A stretch of 64,000 nt of DNA from Ophioderma brevispina (GCA_023653785.1 JAMKCH010012571.1:1-64000), one strand, 5' to 3'. Shown: positions 10,974 through 22,870, counted from the stretch's first letter. A program made the numbers and translations. Notes: a model not told the origin generated them from the letters alone.

Positions 10974-13420
10974 ATTCTTTTTGGACTTAGTGCATTTTAT
11001 AGCCTAGCTCATTGAGTTGCATTGGTGTTGGTGGTGTTGGGGGTACAGGCTCGTCATCAGCAAGCGGATTATATGCCCTACGAATTTCAGTTGACGAGTC
11101 CTGGCTCTTTCCACGGGGTGCAGGTCGATGTTCAGACGGCGGATGGTGTCATTTGGTACTTAGTCTACTCGTTGATGTTCAACATCGGTAACAGGAATGT
11201 GCAAATGAGTTGATTTTATTTTGCCATGCTTTGAGATATTGGCCACTGCGGGGCTCGGGTGGGTTTGAGAATAGGCCCGTTTTGTATTCCCTGCATGTAG
11301 AGGCGACTTAAAAGGGATCACTGAGGGTTCGGGGTTAAGAATTGGTCGTTGTATCCCTGCTTGTCGTAAGACAACTCGTCTAATGTTCCAACAGGATGCA
11401 GTTTTCTCACTGTAATATTTTCCTTTTTATGAGAGTGGAGTAGTTCAGTGCTTTGACCGATTTTTTTCTTATTTTTGTCCGTGATATTATTTGATATGTT
11501 TCTTTCCTTTTTCAATTTGCAGATGCCCATACATTGCTAAATCGTATGGACGTGACCATCTAAATCTGCAAGATGATTTAGGACCACCTTTATGCTTGTC
11601 GTCCAAAACAAAACTTCCAAATAATGCCTTGACATGTGCAGTCATGCAGTTTTCTACATCTAAAACTTGCTGGGACAAACTTCTCACTGGGTGGCCAAAC
11701 TTTGCAAAAATTTGCAAACTCGGTATTAATTTTTTCTTCTAATAATTCTCTTTCGGTTACCAATTGATCTACATGCAAACAAAAATGTTCTCCACTATAT
11801 AGTTGGTTTTCTCCTCATGTACACTAAGATTGCAACTTTTGATCTTTGAAATTCTTACAGGGCTTGTGTACTAGTCACCTGGTTTACGGTGATGTTGTTG
11901 GGGCTCCTTACAATTACCCAGTAAATAGACGAGAAACTTAAAAGAAAAGTAAACTCGTGATGTCTCTTTTAAAGGAAAGAGCATTCTTGGGGAGCGTGTT
12001 GAATGTTGAAATTATCTTGCTAGATGTCTGAGTTTGGTTGTGCTTGGAGTGGGCTAATTTGTTCAAATTTCAGCAGATTACAAAATTTTGTTTCAACCTT
12101 GTAAAGTTGTTGGTTTTCTTCTTTTTTGGCTTTTTTCGCAACTGTCACATCTCAATGCTCGTTTATGCATTGGAGAGCAAAGAACTATTTTGTTCGAAAC
12201 TCTGTGTTGTTAGTTTCTCTGTCAGGGAATTTGGGAAAGTCTACCAGTTGATATTCGTAACGCTGATTCTGTGTCAAAATATAAGGACATAGTTTTGGTG
12301 CATATTCTTACCAAGGCCATTTTTTGTAACACGGTTTACAAGGACCATGCCCCTCGGGGGAATTTCGTTGTGAAGCACCGATGCTTATGATTTTGTACCA
12401 GTTGGGTAACTTATGGCCATTTCCACTTTCCATATACCAAAAAATATACCAACATAACTAGTATACGTCACAGTGACTCCATATAAAGTCTGCGAGCCGG
12501 CAAAAATTGACATTTTCCACAGAAAATAGGCAATTGAACTAACAAAAGGTAGGAATATCGGATTTTCATGTGGTTTAAGTATTAAAGATGGATGCATTGA
12601 CTATAGTTTTACATAAACATAGAGGTTTAGAGGCCACATGTGCAGAATTTTCAAATGTACAATTTTTTAGGGTGGCAAAACCACCCCCTCAAACCTTGGA
12701 CTTTGAAGGCATACCCTAACCCGTGTGAAGGTGCTACCGTCACTAGGGGGTGGCAACTCCCGCAATATGAGGGGCTAAATACGAAACAATATCTGAACAT
12801 ATGGCACTGTTTAAAAAATAAGTGTTTAGGTTTTTAACAGTTATTAAACACCAAGACGCGTTTATGAACGAAAAAAACAAAATAAAAAATACAACTTTTT
12901 AGTCAAAAAGTGGGTATTTTCTTGGGCCACGGCTCCTATGTAAATCACAAAAAAAAGCATGAAATTCAGCCGATGTTTTTTCCCATTTTTAATCAGAGCA
13001 ATTTGAAGTGCATATTAGTTGAGCTAGGGTACATGTTCTAAAAGATATAAGGATTGGCGTATCAAATAATTTTTTCTGACTCGCCTTACAATTTAAAGTT
13101 ACGACCATTTACATAAGACGTGTAAATTTCACATTGGTCCCATTTTTGCATGTGTTCTATGGGACAGGCAAAGTAGTGCATCCTGGTAACATACACTTAC
13201 AAAAACACCAAGGATAAAAAAATGATGGACAAGAGGAGCCAAATATACAACTTGATGTGAGGGAAAAAGATTAAAGCAACTATCAGCGATTTATCCCAAT
13301 GCAAATAAATGCGCCCCCTATTTTTCATCAAGTCCATTTTGCATGTTGTATTGGAAATTGTGTAAGTGGCTCACGTAACACGCCCCGTATTTGTCAAGAA
13401 ATGTATTTATTGCTTTGTTT

Positions 13421-13453
13421 ACTAATAAAAGTCGGGATCCGACTTTATTAGGT
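13421..13453. repeat. Short perfect hairpin in the foldback-like element
   Basis: CTAATAAAAGTCGG-ATCC-type symmetry: 'aataaaagtcgggatccgactttatta' is an almost perfect inverted repeat centred on GGATCC. No T-run follows on either strand, so it is not a bacterial-type terminator. Confidence 0.55.
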
Positions 13454-13989
13454 CTAAAAACAGTCATAAATGACACCTTCAAGACCGACTTTCAAATGCT
13501 TTAAGTGTCTGTTTTTTCACAAAGAAAAGTAATATACGGTGTTGACATAGGACCCTAAAAAGTATTTAGGCACACAAAATCAGGGAGTTGAATTTGGAAA
13601 AAAATGATGATAGTGGCCTTCAAGACAAACTAAACTTAAAGCATGAGTGCACCATAACGCAAATAAAACCACAGAAAAGAACCACAAAACTTGACATGAA
13701 CGTTACTGCAAACGTGGATGACCACAATGTAGTCATTTCCAAACCCTAGCATTTATTTAAAGGACTGTCCCTTCACATACTTACTGTGGAGGTGGGTGTC
13801 GCATATGAAATAGAGAAAATAAAAAAGATAAAATAATTATTTTATCATTTTAAATAAGGGACTTTAAAAAAAACGGTCAAATGACACTTATTTTTTTCTT
13901 TTATTACCTTATACTTTCATTTAATTGCCCTACTTTTTCATCGTCTTTCCAAAAAACAACATCTGATATACTGATCAAGCCATAAAGTA

Positions 13990-14452
13990 TCATGGATATA
14001 AATATTGACCAAAATGGATATAGACAATATGAACATTATACCAATGGATATTAGAACAAATGGGCATTAGACCAATGGTATTAGACCAACTGGATATTAG
14101 ACCAAATGATTAGACCAAATGGGTATTAGACCAAATGGATGTTAGACAGATGGATATTAGATCAAATGGGTTTCGTTTTAGACAAATGAAATTAGGGGAC
14201 CAGAGGATTATTGACCAAATGGCATATTAAGACTAGGGATGGGGATTAGACCAATGGCATTGAGGGGGGGGACCCAATCGGTTTTAGAATATGGATATTA
14301 GACGATATGAGTTTTGCACCCGATGAATATTAGACTAAATGGAATATTAGCCTAAATGGTTTTTAGCCTAAATGGTTAGAATAATTGGTATTAGACCAAT
14401 TGAGTTAGACATAAGGGCCATTAGACCAATTGGGATTAGACCAAAGGCAAGT
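13990..14452 (-). repeat. Right arm: 'TATTAGACCAAATGG' minisatellite
   Basis: Degenerate tandem copies of the complement of the left-arm unit, including 'ggatattagaccaaatg' and 'gggtattagaccaaatgg'. It ends at the conserved terminal 'aaaggcaagt' and the 8-bp target duplication. Confidence 0.85.
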
Positions 14453-14589
14453 CACCACAGCATCATGAACAAACACAACCTTGCACCAGCTGACCAATCG
14501 GAAGTCACATAAACCACATCATCTGAATTACATCACTTTCCATATATAACTTTATGCTAAACTCCCTGATCTTACAATGTCTTGATCTC

Positions 14590-15965
14590 ATTTTTTATTA
14601 TTTTTTTTTTATTTATTCATTTGGCCTTTGGCAGACACAGCAATAAACAATACAAAGATCAGTAATGAGAAAAATATATAGAAATAAAAATGAAACCTTA
14701 TGAGCTGCCAGGGAGTGCTGAGAAGCACAAAAAGCACTGTCACCAAAGGTGCAGCACTCCCTACTCAGAAGATCCCAAGACAACATAGAAATTCATACAT
14801 CAAAATAATTGCACACATCAAAATATTGCACAAAGTTCCAAAAATTAAACTAAACTATGCAAAAACAAATAATTAAGACCAAAGGTTGATATAGTACAAA
14901 TTTAAAATATGCTAAAAATGTACATGAATGTGTGAGTGTGTATGTGAGTGTGTGTGTGTGTGTATGTGTATATGTGTGTTTGTGTTTGTGTGTATGTGTG
15001 CATGTGTGTGTATGTAGGAGCTATCTTTGTTATGTGTATGTGTCACAATGCCTGTGTGAAAGTAAATGTACAGTGTATGCAAGTGAGGTAAATGAGTGTT
15101 ATGTGAGTGTATTGATAAAAAAACCTAGATTTTCTTAAAATGTTCCCTTAGAAGAGTTTTAAAAGAACTAACACTGCAAGTGATGAGTGAGATTCTAATA
15201 AGACGAGGGAGCGTTAACCAGATAACAGGGAAGCTGACAAATAGGCTATTTTTGTAGGCATCGGTTTTTGGAGTGACATCTTGTGTGAAAGTAAGATCAT
15301 CTGTGTGTCTAGACTTATATTGACACTCCATCTGGAAAAATGAAAGACATAGTTTTTTATTAGACACGAACATGCAAATGATACTGATAAATAGTCCCTT
15401 CTAAACTTCAGCTTAGAAAGATTAAGTCTACACAATCTGTCATCATAAGACTGTTCCCCTCCTGCGTTGATCTAAAATCAGCCGAGTAGCCCTATGCTGA
15501 ATTTGCTCTAATTTCTCAATATTGCATTTACGGTACACATTCCACACAGGTGCACAGTAGTCCATAACTGGCATTATAAGGCTACTGTAGAGCTTCAGAA
15601 GAACAGCTGGATTATTTTTCCCAGCAACCACCCTAATAAAACCCAGTAACTTATTTCACTTTTTGACAACTGCATTTACATGACAATTCCAGGTCAAATC
15701 ACTAGCAACGATCACGCCTAAAAGGCGAAGAGTGTCAGTTGTTACGAGTTTGGTATTATTTACATAGTAAGAAGGAATAGGCTTTACTGCGCCGTGTAAT
15801 GCACATAACTTGACACTTTAGGGGTTTAATTTAAGAGCATTATTGTCTGACCACCAATTTAATTTATCAAGATCGGATTGAAGCACGACAGAATCAGTAC
15901 TTTACTACTTCTGACTTCCTTGAAGATGAAAGTGCCGTCAGCATATTGGTAGATAGACGAATGCA
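14590..15965 (-). pseudogene. LINE 3' fragment: reverse transcriptase C-terminus and tail
   Basis: The minus strand encodes pieces of a LINE reverse transcriptase. A degraded YADD-like box (YADG) lies near 15930, followed by 'LQSDLDKLNWWSDNNALKLNP' thumb-type sequence, and then 'KLYSSLIMPVMDYCAPVWN' with 'IEKLEQIQHRATRLI' (15443-15631), typical of the C-terminal domain of CR1, L2 and Jockey elements. Two stops interrupt it. On the minus strand it ends with AATAAA and an A-run (T-run at 14591-14612), consistent with a polyadenylated insertion into the gypsy LTR. Confidence 0.65.
14930..15012. repeat. (TG)n microsatellite
   Basis: Imperfect TG/TATG repeats within the LINE 3' region. The long Val/Cys-rich frame across it is a product of the repeat, not a gene. 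Confidence 0.85.
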
Positions 15966-16190
15966 ATCTGGACATAAGCAAGTTGACTCAGTTTCTAAGT
16001 TTACATTTTGGGGAATTCCCCCTTTCCCTTATTGTGCAATCTATCTAACAGGTGCATCTTGTACAAACAACTCTAGAGAATCCCCTTTTCTCTTTTTATC
16101 ATAAACAAAGTACTTTTCCCTTGAGAAATCTTTTCTCAGATAAAATTGAGAAAATGATATTTTAATCAAAATTTTGAGGGTAATATAACA

Positions 16191-17390
16191 TCCTCCCCTT
16201 AAAAAGAAAATTTGAATGAAAATTTTCCAAAATCTGGCTTTATACCTTTAACCATTTTGTGGATAATTTTACATACAGTTTACACAGTGCAAATTTTACA
16301 CTGCTGCTTTCAGTCTGTATTACAAGTTGTAATACTAAATTTCTGAACAAAATTTAGGCAGCTCTGGACAAGGCATCTGCCAAGACGTTTTCTTTTCCTT
16401 TGATGTGTCTTATGTCCAGATTGTATTCTTGTAGAGTTAAACTCCATCTGACAAGTCTCTGATTTCTGTTTTAATAATAATAATAATAATAATGGAGATT
16501 TATATAGCGCACAAATCCGTCAAAACGATGGCGCTCATGGCGCAATACACAAAGAGAACAAAAAAGTATGCAACAATGATGAACCAATTGTTAAACCAAC
16601 ATAATAAATAACTACTATTGGTTACAAGAAAACTGATGACATAAGATGAGTTTTTAGTGCTTTCTTGAATTGAATGGGAGAAGATGATGATTTTACATAA
16701 GATGGCAGTTTGTTCCATCTTGTGGATGAAAGTCAACGGATTGTGATCCGTGTACACTAGAACTGGGTGCACTGTTGTACTCAAATACACTTCAAAATTT
16801 TGCAATGACAATAGCAATGCAAGACATTCTTTCTCAATTGTTGAGTAGTTTTTTGATGTTTGTCAAACTTCTTTGAGTAATAACATACAGGATGATCTAC
16901 ATCATTTTCATCTGCTTGCATGAGAACTCCACCACAGCCAACATCACTTGCATCAACTGCCAACTTGAATTGTTTCTGAAAGTCTGGCGCAATCAAAACT
17001 TGATTTTCTCAAACGCTTTTTGGCATTGCTCTGACCACACAAATTTGGACAGTATTTTCTGTAATACCCGACCATACCTAAGAATCTCATGAGATCTCTT
17101 TTGCTCTGTGGTGTGGAGAATTTCTCAATTGCTTCAACTTTTGCAGTGATTGGCCTAATCTGTCCTTGTCCTACAAAATGCCCTAAGTATATGACATTTT
17201 GCATGGCAAATTCACTTTTCACTAGATTCACAGTCAAACCTGCCTGAGACAATTTCTCAAATAATTAATGGAGCTGTCTCATGTGTTCTTCCCATGTCTC
17301 ACTGTACACAAGGAGATCATCCACATAGGCTTCACAATTTTCTATGTCTGCAACTACTCTGTTCACTTCTTTATAAAATGTCCATTTTAA
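16191..17390 (-). pseudogene. Ty3/gypsy pol fragment: reverse transcriptase and RNase H
   Basis: Read on the minus strand the order is correct for gypsy pol: YVDDLLVYS box (YVDD codons at 17316-17327), a stop shortly after, 'KSEFAMQNVIYLGHFV' palm/thumb and 'LMRFLGMVGYYRKYCPN', then RNase H with 'KLAVDASDVGCGGVL' and 'HPVLVYTDHNPLTFI', then 'GKENVLADALSRA' near 16375. A separate repeat (16470-16725) interrupts RNase H. The element is cut off near 17390, so gag, protease, most of the reverse transcriptase and the 5' LTR are missing. Integrase is not seen between the RNase H end and the polypurine tract. Confidence 0.8.
16470..16725. mobile_element. Small repeat inserted in gypsy RNase H
   Basis: An (AAT)n start leads into 'ggagatttatatagcgc' and 'ggcgctcatggcgc', and the block separates two halves of the gypsy RNase H reading. 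The gypsy frame resumes at about 16726. The GGCGC/GCGCC symmetry suggests a small nonautonomous element; its class is not determined. Confidence 0.5.
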
Positions 17391-18200
17391 TGCAATTACT
17401 TTCAGGCTTCACGTGATATTCTTAACTGGAATGTTTCCAAGAATAAGTTTGGGAACATAGTTTTAGAAACAGTGGCCAATCGCTATATAAAATTCTATGC
17501 CTAGGTACTAGAATAATGAAATTTTGGTAGCATAATATGATAAGCAGTGAGCTATTACATAAATTTCATTCAAGTACCATTTATTACTTTCATCCAGATA
17601 CTCCTAGCTGGAATTCTATGCTAATCTACTAGCAATCGTATGAATCCGCTCAAGTGTTCCAAACTTTGCCATTATATTTTTACAAGCGGTGGTCAATAGC
17701 TTATAAAAGTACAATTGTTCTGCTTTTTATACATGGTATTCCTAGCCGGAATTCCCAGCCAATTTTATGAATCCGCTCATTTGAGTGATGAAAGTTTGCT
17801 CACACAGTTTAATAAGCGCGGAATATTCACCATAAATATCAGTTTTAATACTATTTTGGCGTTTAACTGATTTTTCAGTTGGAAACAAAATGCCAAATTA
17901 CAAGCAATTAGTGATTCATAATCAGCTCAAGTGCTTCTAGAATACTGAAATGTTGCTAGAATATCTTGATAAGAGGTCAATAGCTTTATAAAATGTCCAT
18001 TTAGTACTATTTATGCTTTTACCTCATATTCCTAACTAGAATTCCAGAAGTATTGACAATATTGTATGAATCAGCTCTAGTACTTTCTATAATAATGAAA
18101 GTTTGTAGCATAGTTTGATAAGCGGTGGACAACTGCTTTATAAAATTTAATTTTAGAACCATTTTTCTTTCACTAAATATTCCAAGGAGGAATTATGTGT
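17355..18200. repeat. Degenerate tandem repeat, ~160-bp unit, about five copies
   Basis: Recurring landmarks appear in the same order in each unit: 'agcggtggtcaatagc', 'tttataaaatgtccattt', 'tattcctagctggaattc', 'tatgaatccgctcaag' and 'ataatgaaagtttg'. Units are perhaps 65-75% alike and differ by indels. The first unit directly abuts the broken end of the gypsy fragment. Confidence 0.65.
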
Positions 18201-19205
18201 CTAAGTAAACTTAAGAAAAAGCAACTACATCCAAATAACAGGGAATTAGTTACTTAAGATAACAAAGATTTGTATTGTTTGCTTTACTTTGGTGGCACTT
18301 GGCAACTACCAGGCTTAGCTAATATTGACTAGGAAAAATCATTATTGAAATCATAATAGATACTTTTATACTGCTTATCTTCTATATCTTCTATACTACT
18401 TTTGGGGCTGATATGTATTTTCTTTGGTTGTTGTCATTATTTGGTGTCCATGTGGATGCCATATGAGGTTAAAAGTGAAGAAAATAATGGGGAATGACTA
18501 TTTGACGGAAACCAAATTCCATGGATGTTATTTTTTAACGTCTTTTTGGGATATTATACACCATTTTCTACGATTTTCCCATTTGGCGGACATTTTGGAC
18601 ACCATCTTGGATTTTATTTTTAATTGAGAAAAAAACAAACAAATAATGGGAAAAGTACTTACTATTGATTAGAAACCCCCAAAATTCCAATAAATTTCTT
18701 CCCAATTGACGCCATTTTTGATGTTATAACCATTTTTTCTAGGATTTTACCTTTTGGCAACCATTTTGGGCGCCATCTTGGATTTTAAAAATAGGGAAAA
18801 TCCAATTCCCCTATGGAAAATTACCAACTAATGATGAAAAACAAATTCAAATTAATATTTGTCCAATTTGTCACTTATGTTGAGTTAACACATTTCTACA
18901 ATTTTACCATTTGAGCAGTCAGGAATGTCGCCAAAGTTGCACTGAATTATTTTTTTTGTTAAAATCTCATAAGTGTTATAAGACCATATAAAGCAAAGAA
19001 AAACCCCCAATGGCTTGGTAGAGTCCTGGGGGTGACGGACCCCTTCCGTAGATACTCGAATAATAGGTAGATGGGGGGTTTATGAACACCAGTTGTAAAG
19101 TTCTTGTTACGTCCATGAGATGAAGTTTACGGAAAAAGTGTGGTGGGAAAACCCAAATGTTAAACGTTGGGATTACCATCAGATATAGTTTGGCTGTCAT
19201 GACCA
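18201..19205. other. Noncoding stretch with an imperfect ~175-bp repeat
   Basis: Two related blocks (about 18495-18620 and 18695-18795) both end in '..gcgccatcttggattt'-like sequence preceded by 'ttttaccttttggc'. A weaker third block starts near 18890. No gene is recognised. Confidence 0.45.
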
Positions 19206-19208
19206 AAA

Positions 19209-19760
19209 GAAGGGTTCCATATAGATAGAGAGGCAATTCGTTACGTAATCTTCGAAATTCACCAGTCTCGATGTTTTGCCAAACACCTGAGTACCAAAAA
19301 TAGAAAGCAATGGCTGCCTCCGCTCATTCCACATACTGTGGGTGGCGCTTTCGCATATACACAATCGGTAGTGATACAAATTAATGTATGTGTTAGAGGT
19401 GGCCAGGTATAATAACAGTGTTTACATGGATAATTGTTGCTCAGATACTCTTTTTTCTCATAAGGCCAATGCGAGGTGCTTAGGTAAAAGATGGATTCAT
19501 TGAGGCAGGTTATTTAAATCAAGACGATGAATGTGTCATTTCATTCGTTGTGTTTTTGGCTCTTTATGGCCATGGGTAGGGACAAAAATTTAACCACCCA
19601 ATAGCACCCAACATCCAACACCTGATATTTTGGCGGATGTTTGATCGAATTGACATTATGTGTGTATTACAAGCACCCAAACTGATATATTCCGTGCAAT
19701 ATTCAAAATGTCAGCGGGCCCCAGCAAGGACGAATGGTTTTGAATGCGTTTTCACCCCTT
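19209..19760 (+). repeat. 0.55-kb dispersed repeat, copy 1
   Basis: It shares, in order, 'atagatagagaggcaa', 'gaaagcaatggctgc', 'gatacaaattaatgtatg', 'gatactcttttttctcat', 'ggccatgggtagg', 'ttttggcggat' and 'gaatgcgtt..caccc' with 24690-25252 (same strand) and 59571-60115 (opposite strand). No coding potential is recognised and no terminal inverted repeat was found. Confidence 0.75.
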
Positions 19761-20300
19761 GGTTCATGACGCCGCTCCAGTAGCACTTGATAGCAATCCC
19801 AGACCCAGCTCTGCCAGACCCGCAGATTACTGGAGTAAACAAGGTTCCCTTAATGGAAGTAATAGAGGAAGGGACCCACAAACCACACTAGTTCAAAGAC
19901 CCTATCACGTTACCGCATTTTGTTATTAAATCACCATTTATCGGCTTAAGATCTGCGATAACCACCCTCTCAGCAGGAGGGGTGACTGGCCTTCGCCTTG
20001 ATTTTTCTTTATTGCAACATCCAATTCCTATAAAATTTGGTAACTACAGTAGAGCTTAGAAATTTATTAACTTTACTCTTTCATGTTCAAAATATGTCGA
20101 AACTAACGATGACGTCACTATGACGTCATACGGTAATAAAGTTTAAAATTACTGCATATAGGAAGAAACATTGATATTTTGCCAAATTTACGGGCTCAAA
20201 AATAATCAGGATTGATAAACTTCAAACCATTTGCATCATGTAGAGACATTATGACGTTCATATGACACTGTTAGTATTTTGGTACTCATGGTGGTATCAA
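19761..20300. other. Noncoding stretch with two CRE consensus sites
   Basis: TGACGTCA occurs at 20110-20117 and 20121-20128, three bases apart on the same turn-and-a-bit of helix. Nothing else is recognised. Confidence 0.4.
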
Positions 20301-21768
20301 AGGAAAGATCCAACATCTCGGATTATCGGTCGAAAATCCAAGATTTTCAATTGCTAATCCAAGATTATCAAGAATAACTTATCAAGGAAAAACCGGATTA
20401 TCACTTAGAATCCAAAGGATTTCACTAGCACAATCCAGGTTTTTCTAATTATTGGACATGATTCTGAAAATCTTGGATTTCAGTCGATAATCAAAAGATT
20501 TCGACTTCTCTTGTACACTAAGTCGCAAAAATACTGGATTATCAAAGTGGAAATCCAAGTTTTTCGATTCGATAGTCCAAGTTATTGAATCAAGTTGATA
20601 AACTTGGATTATCGACCGAAAATCTTGGATTTCGACGCCAAAGGTACAATAAATCGAAAATTTTGATTATCAAAGTGAAAATCCAAGTTTTCGACTTGAT
20701 AAGGCAAGGTATTGCGAATCAAGTTGATAAACTTGACTCTCTAAATGTAAACGAGAAAACTGAAAAATTCACTCCCAAAGAGTGAAACTCTGTAAACCAC
20801 TCCAAAATGATGGTTGTACTAAAGAAAGTGCGACTTTCCCACTAAAAAAGAGTGAACATCACTCCAAAAAGAGTGGATTTCCATCTCGTTTCGTGTTGTC
20901 CTGCGTTTCACTCCTCAAAAGTACTTGTCCTTCGTTTAATCCTCAAGCGAGTGGAAATCCACTCTTTTTGGAGGTTTTTACTCTTTTTGAGTGGAAATTC
21001 ACTCTTTAAGTTTTTACATTTTGGAGTGGTTTACAAGGATTTCACTCTTTAGGGAGTGAAATTTCCCTCGTTTACATTAGAGAGGTGATTATCGACCGAA
21101 AATCTGGATTTCGACGCCGAAGCCCATTAACTGAAAATCAAGTTTTTCAAGTGATAATCCAAGTGGTTCAATTTATTGTACACAGTCGATAATCCAAGAT
21201 TTTTTTTTTTTTTTAACCTTATTGTATAAATCTGTCATAAAAAGTGACAAAAAGTTTTTAGATTTTATAGTCACAAGGATCAAAATCAAGTTGATAAACT
21301 GGATTAATCGACCGAAAATCTCGGATTTCGACGCTAGATGCACAATAATTTGAAAATCTTGGATTTTCAAATTGATAATCCAAGATTATCAAAAGTGAGT
21401 TGAAAAACTTGGATTATCAAATGAAAATCCAAGATTTTCAAGGTATAGTGTCCAATAAATCGAAAATCTTGGTTTATCAAAGTGATAATCCAAGTTTATC
21501 GAATTGATAATCCAAGATTATCAAAATCAAGTTGAAAAACTTGGATTATCGATTGAAAATCCAAGATTTTCGACGCCAAATGACCAATAGTTCGAAAAAC
21601 TTGGATTATCAAATCAAAAACTTGGATTATCGCCGAAAATCTTGGATTATCAATTGAAAGTCCAAGTTATTCTTGATAATCTTGGATTATCAATTGAAAA
21701 ATCTTGGATTTCGACCGATAATCCAAGATGTTGGTCGAAAATCCAAGATTTTCGATTAATTGGACATT
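20300..21768. repeat. Palindromic minisatellite of 'GATAATCCAAGATTTTCGA' in both orientations
   Basis: Dozens of ~19-bp units built on 'gataatccaagattttcga' and its complement 'tcgaaaatcttggattatc' alternate along the block. Because the units occur in both orientations, either strand could form many alternative hairpins. A 348-bp element (20737-21084) interrupts the array. Confidence 0.85.
20737..21084. mobile_element. MITE inserted in the palindromic minisatellite
   Basis: The ends are inverted repeats of about 70 bp starting CTCTCTAA(A)TGTAAACGAG. The interior is rich in 'aagagtg'/'cactctt' motifs. The array resumes on both sides. The target duplication is unclear (possibly TGA). Confidence 0.7.
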
Positions 21769-22261
21769 AGGCCAACAATAGACTTTGGTTAATTGGCAAT
21801 ACATTGGAATTAAAAGAAACAAAATGGCCGATCCTTACAATCACAGAATATATTGATTGAAGGAGTGGGCTTAAATGTACGATTCTAGCGGAATCAACAC
21901 TTTTTAAAAATCACACTGTTAAAAAAAGAACTACTGACACTTGGACTGCCAGTAAGGTCCGTTTTTTTCACAGACATATTCCGTTACTTTACAGATCAAT
22001 TTGGGCCTACACCTTTCGAATAATGGTCAAATTTACTATTTACTATTTACTACTAACATGGAGTTGAAAAGTTAATGCTCTTTGCATTTTCTTCTGAAGG
22101 TAGAAATTCTCATCCTTTTCAAGTGAGTCATGCGATCGTTCTTTGAGAGTGAAATTCACTCTTTTGCATTGCAAGAGTAGTCGTGGTCACTTTGAGTTAT
22201 AGAAATTATAGAAGACAATCGCCGTCATCGTCGTCGACATCGCCATTGTTTTGTTCACCTA

Positions 22262-22870
22262 CACTGTAAAAAATGCTGTAAATTTTACAGTAAAATCCTG
22301 GCAGCAATTCTGCCAACAAATTACCTTAAATTTTACAGTATACTGTAAAAATTAATGTAATCAAAACGCTTAAAAACATATATTTGGTGAGTTATTACAG
22401 AGATGTAAATGTGTGGAGAATAAAAAAGCACTGACGAACACCCTAACTTAGTAGGCCTATCCACAATTTTTTACATTGCATATACTGTAAAATTTACAGT
22501 TTGTTGTAAAATGTATTACATCAAACTGTAAAATATACAGTAAATTGAAATGAAAACCTTTTACGGGGTTTTGTTGGCAGAATTGCTGCCAGTATTTTCC
22601 TGTAAAATTTACAGTAATTTTCCATGTATATTTTAGTACTTAATGGTATAATTGAAAAATTCATAGTAGTGTATAATGATGTTGTTGCTCATTAAATTTC
22701 GAATAAAGTCTTCACTTTTAGATTTTGTCATTATAGGCCTGGAAAATTGGACATAAAATTTACAATTAATTTAAAATTTCCCTGTATTTCCAAATTACAG
22801 CCAAATACTGTAATTTTTAAAACTTTTTTACAGTATGTTCCTGTAAATTGCACTGTAATTTTTTACAGTG
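22262..22870. mobile_element. MITE with CACTGTAAAAA ends and TA flanks, 609 bp
   Basis: It starts CACTGTAAAAAA and ends TTTTTTACAGTG, flanked by TA on both sides (22260-22261 and 22871-22872). Inside, 'ggcagcaattctgcc'-type and 'actgtaaaatttacagt' palindromes recur. TA flanks suggest a Tc1/mariner-type target. Confidence 0.7.

Larger units (their letters stand above)
10506..13980. other. Interior of the foldback-like element
   Basis: Short frames on both strands (for example 10501-10773 and 11487-11778 minus, 12640-12837 plus) have no family signature I recognise. A spliced transposase could hide in the 11480-11780 minus-strand frames, which stay open over about 290 bp in two overlapping phases, but no catalytic motif is visible. 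Most of 12840-13980 is stop-rich. Confidence 0.35.
10011..14452. mobile_element. Foldback-like DNA element, 4.4 kb, 8-bp target duplication
   Basis: CACCACAG occurs at 10003-10010 and again at 14453-14460, immediately outside the element. Just inside, the ends match in inverted orientation (left TTGCC..TTTGTCTAATCCCATTGGTC, right its complement). Each end then runs into about 450 bp of a degenerate 14-18 bp repeat, CATTTGGTCTAATA on the left and its complement on the right. Long terminal repeats built of short tandem repeats are the hallmark of foldback elements such as FB and Galileo. The 8-bp target duplication would fit hAT or P-like transposition. No transposase is recognisable inside. 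Confidence 0.7.
9290..16190 (-). mobile_element. 3' LTR of the gypsy element, split by two later insertions
   Basis: On the minus strand the LTR begins TGTTATATTA at 16190, directly after a polypurine tract (AAGGGGAGGA, complement of 16191-16200), exactly where a 3' LTR should begin. LTR sequence covers 15965-16190, resumes at 14461-14590, and resumes again at 9290-10010. The gaps are a foldback-like element (10011-14452) and a LINE fragment (about 14590-15965). The three pieces total about 1070 bp, matching the solo LTR at 4445-5520. Confidence 0.65.

Noticed and set aside
11487..11778. Transposase exon in the foldback-like element
   Set aside because: Open in two overlapping minus-strand phases but with no catalytic motif or family similarity that I can name.
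13421..13453. Rho-independent terminator
   Set aside because: Eukaryotic context and no T-run; it is simply a hairpin inside a transposon.
14932..15138. Val/Cys-rich open frame
   Set aside because: It is the translation of a TG/TATG microsatellite within a LINE tail.
20300..21768. CRISPR-like array
   Set aside because: Repeats are degenerate, occur in both orientations, have no unique spacers, and the DNA is animal.
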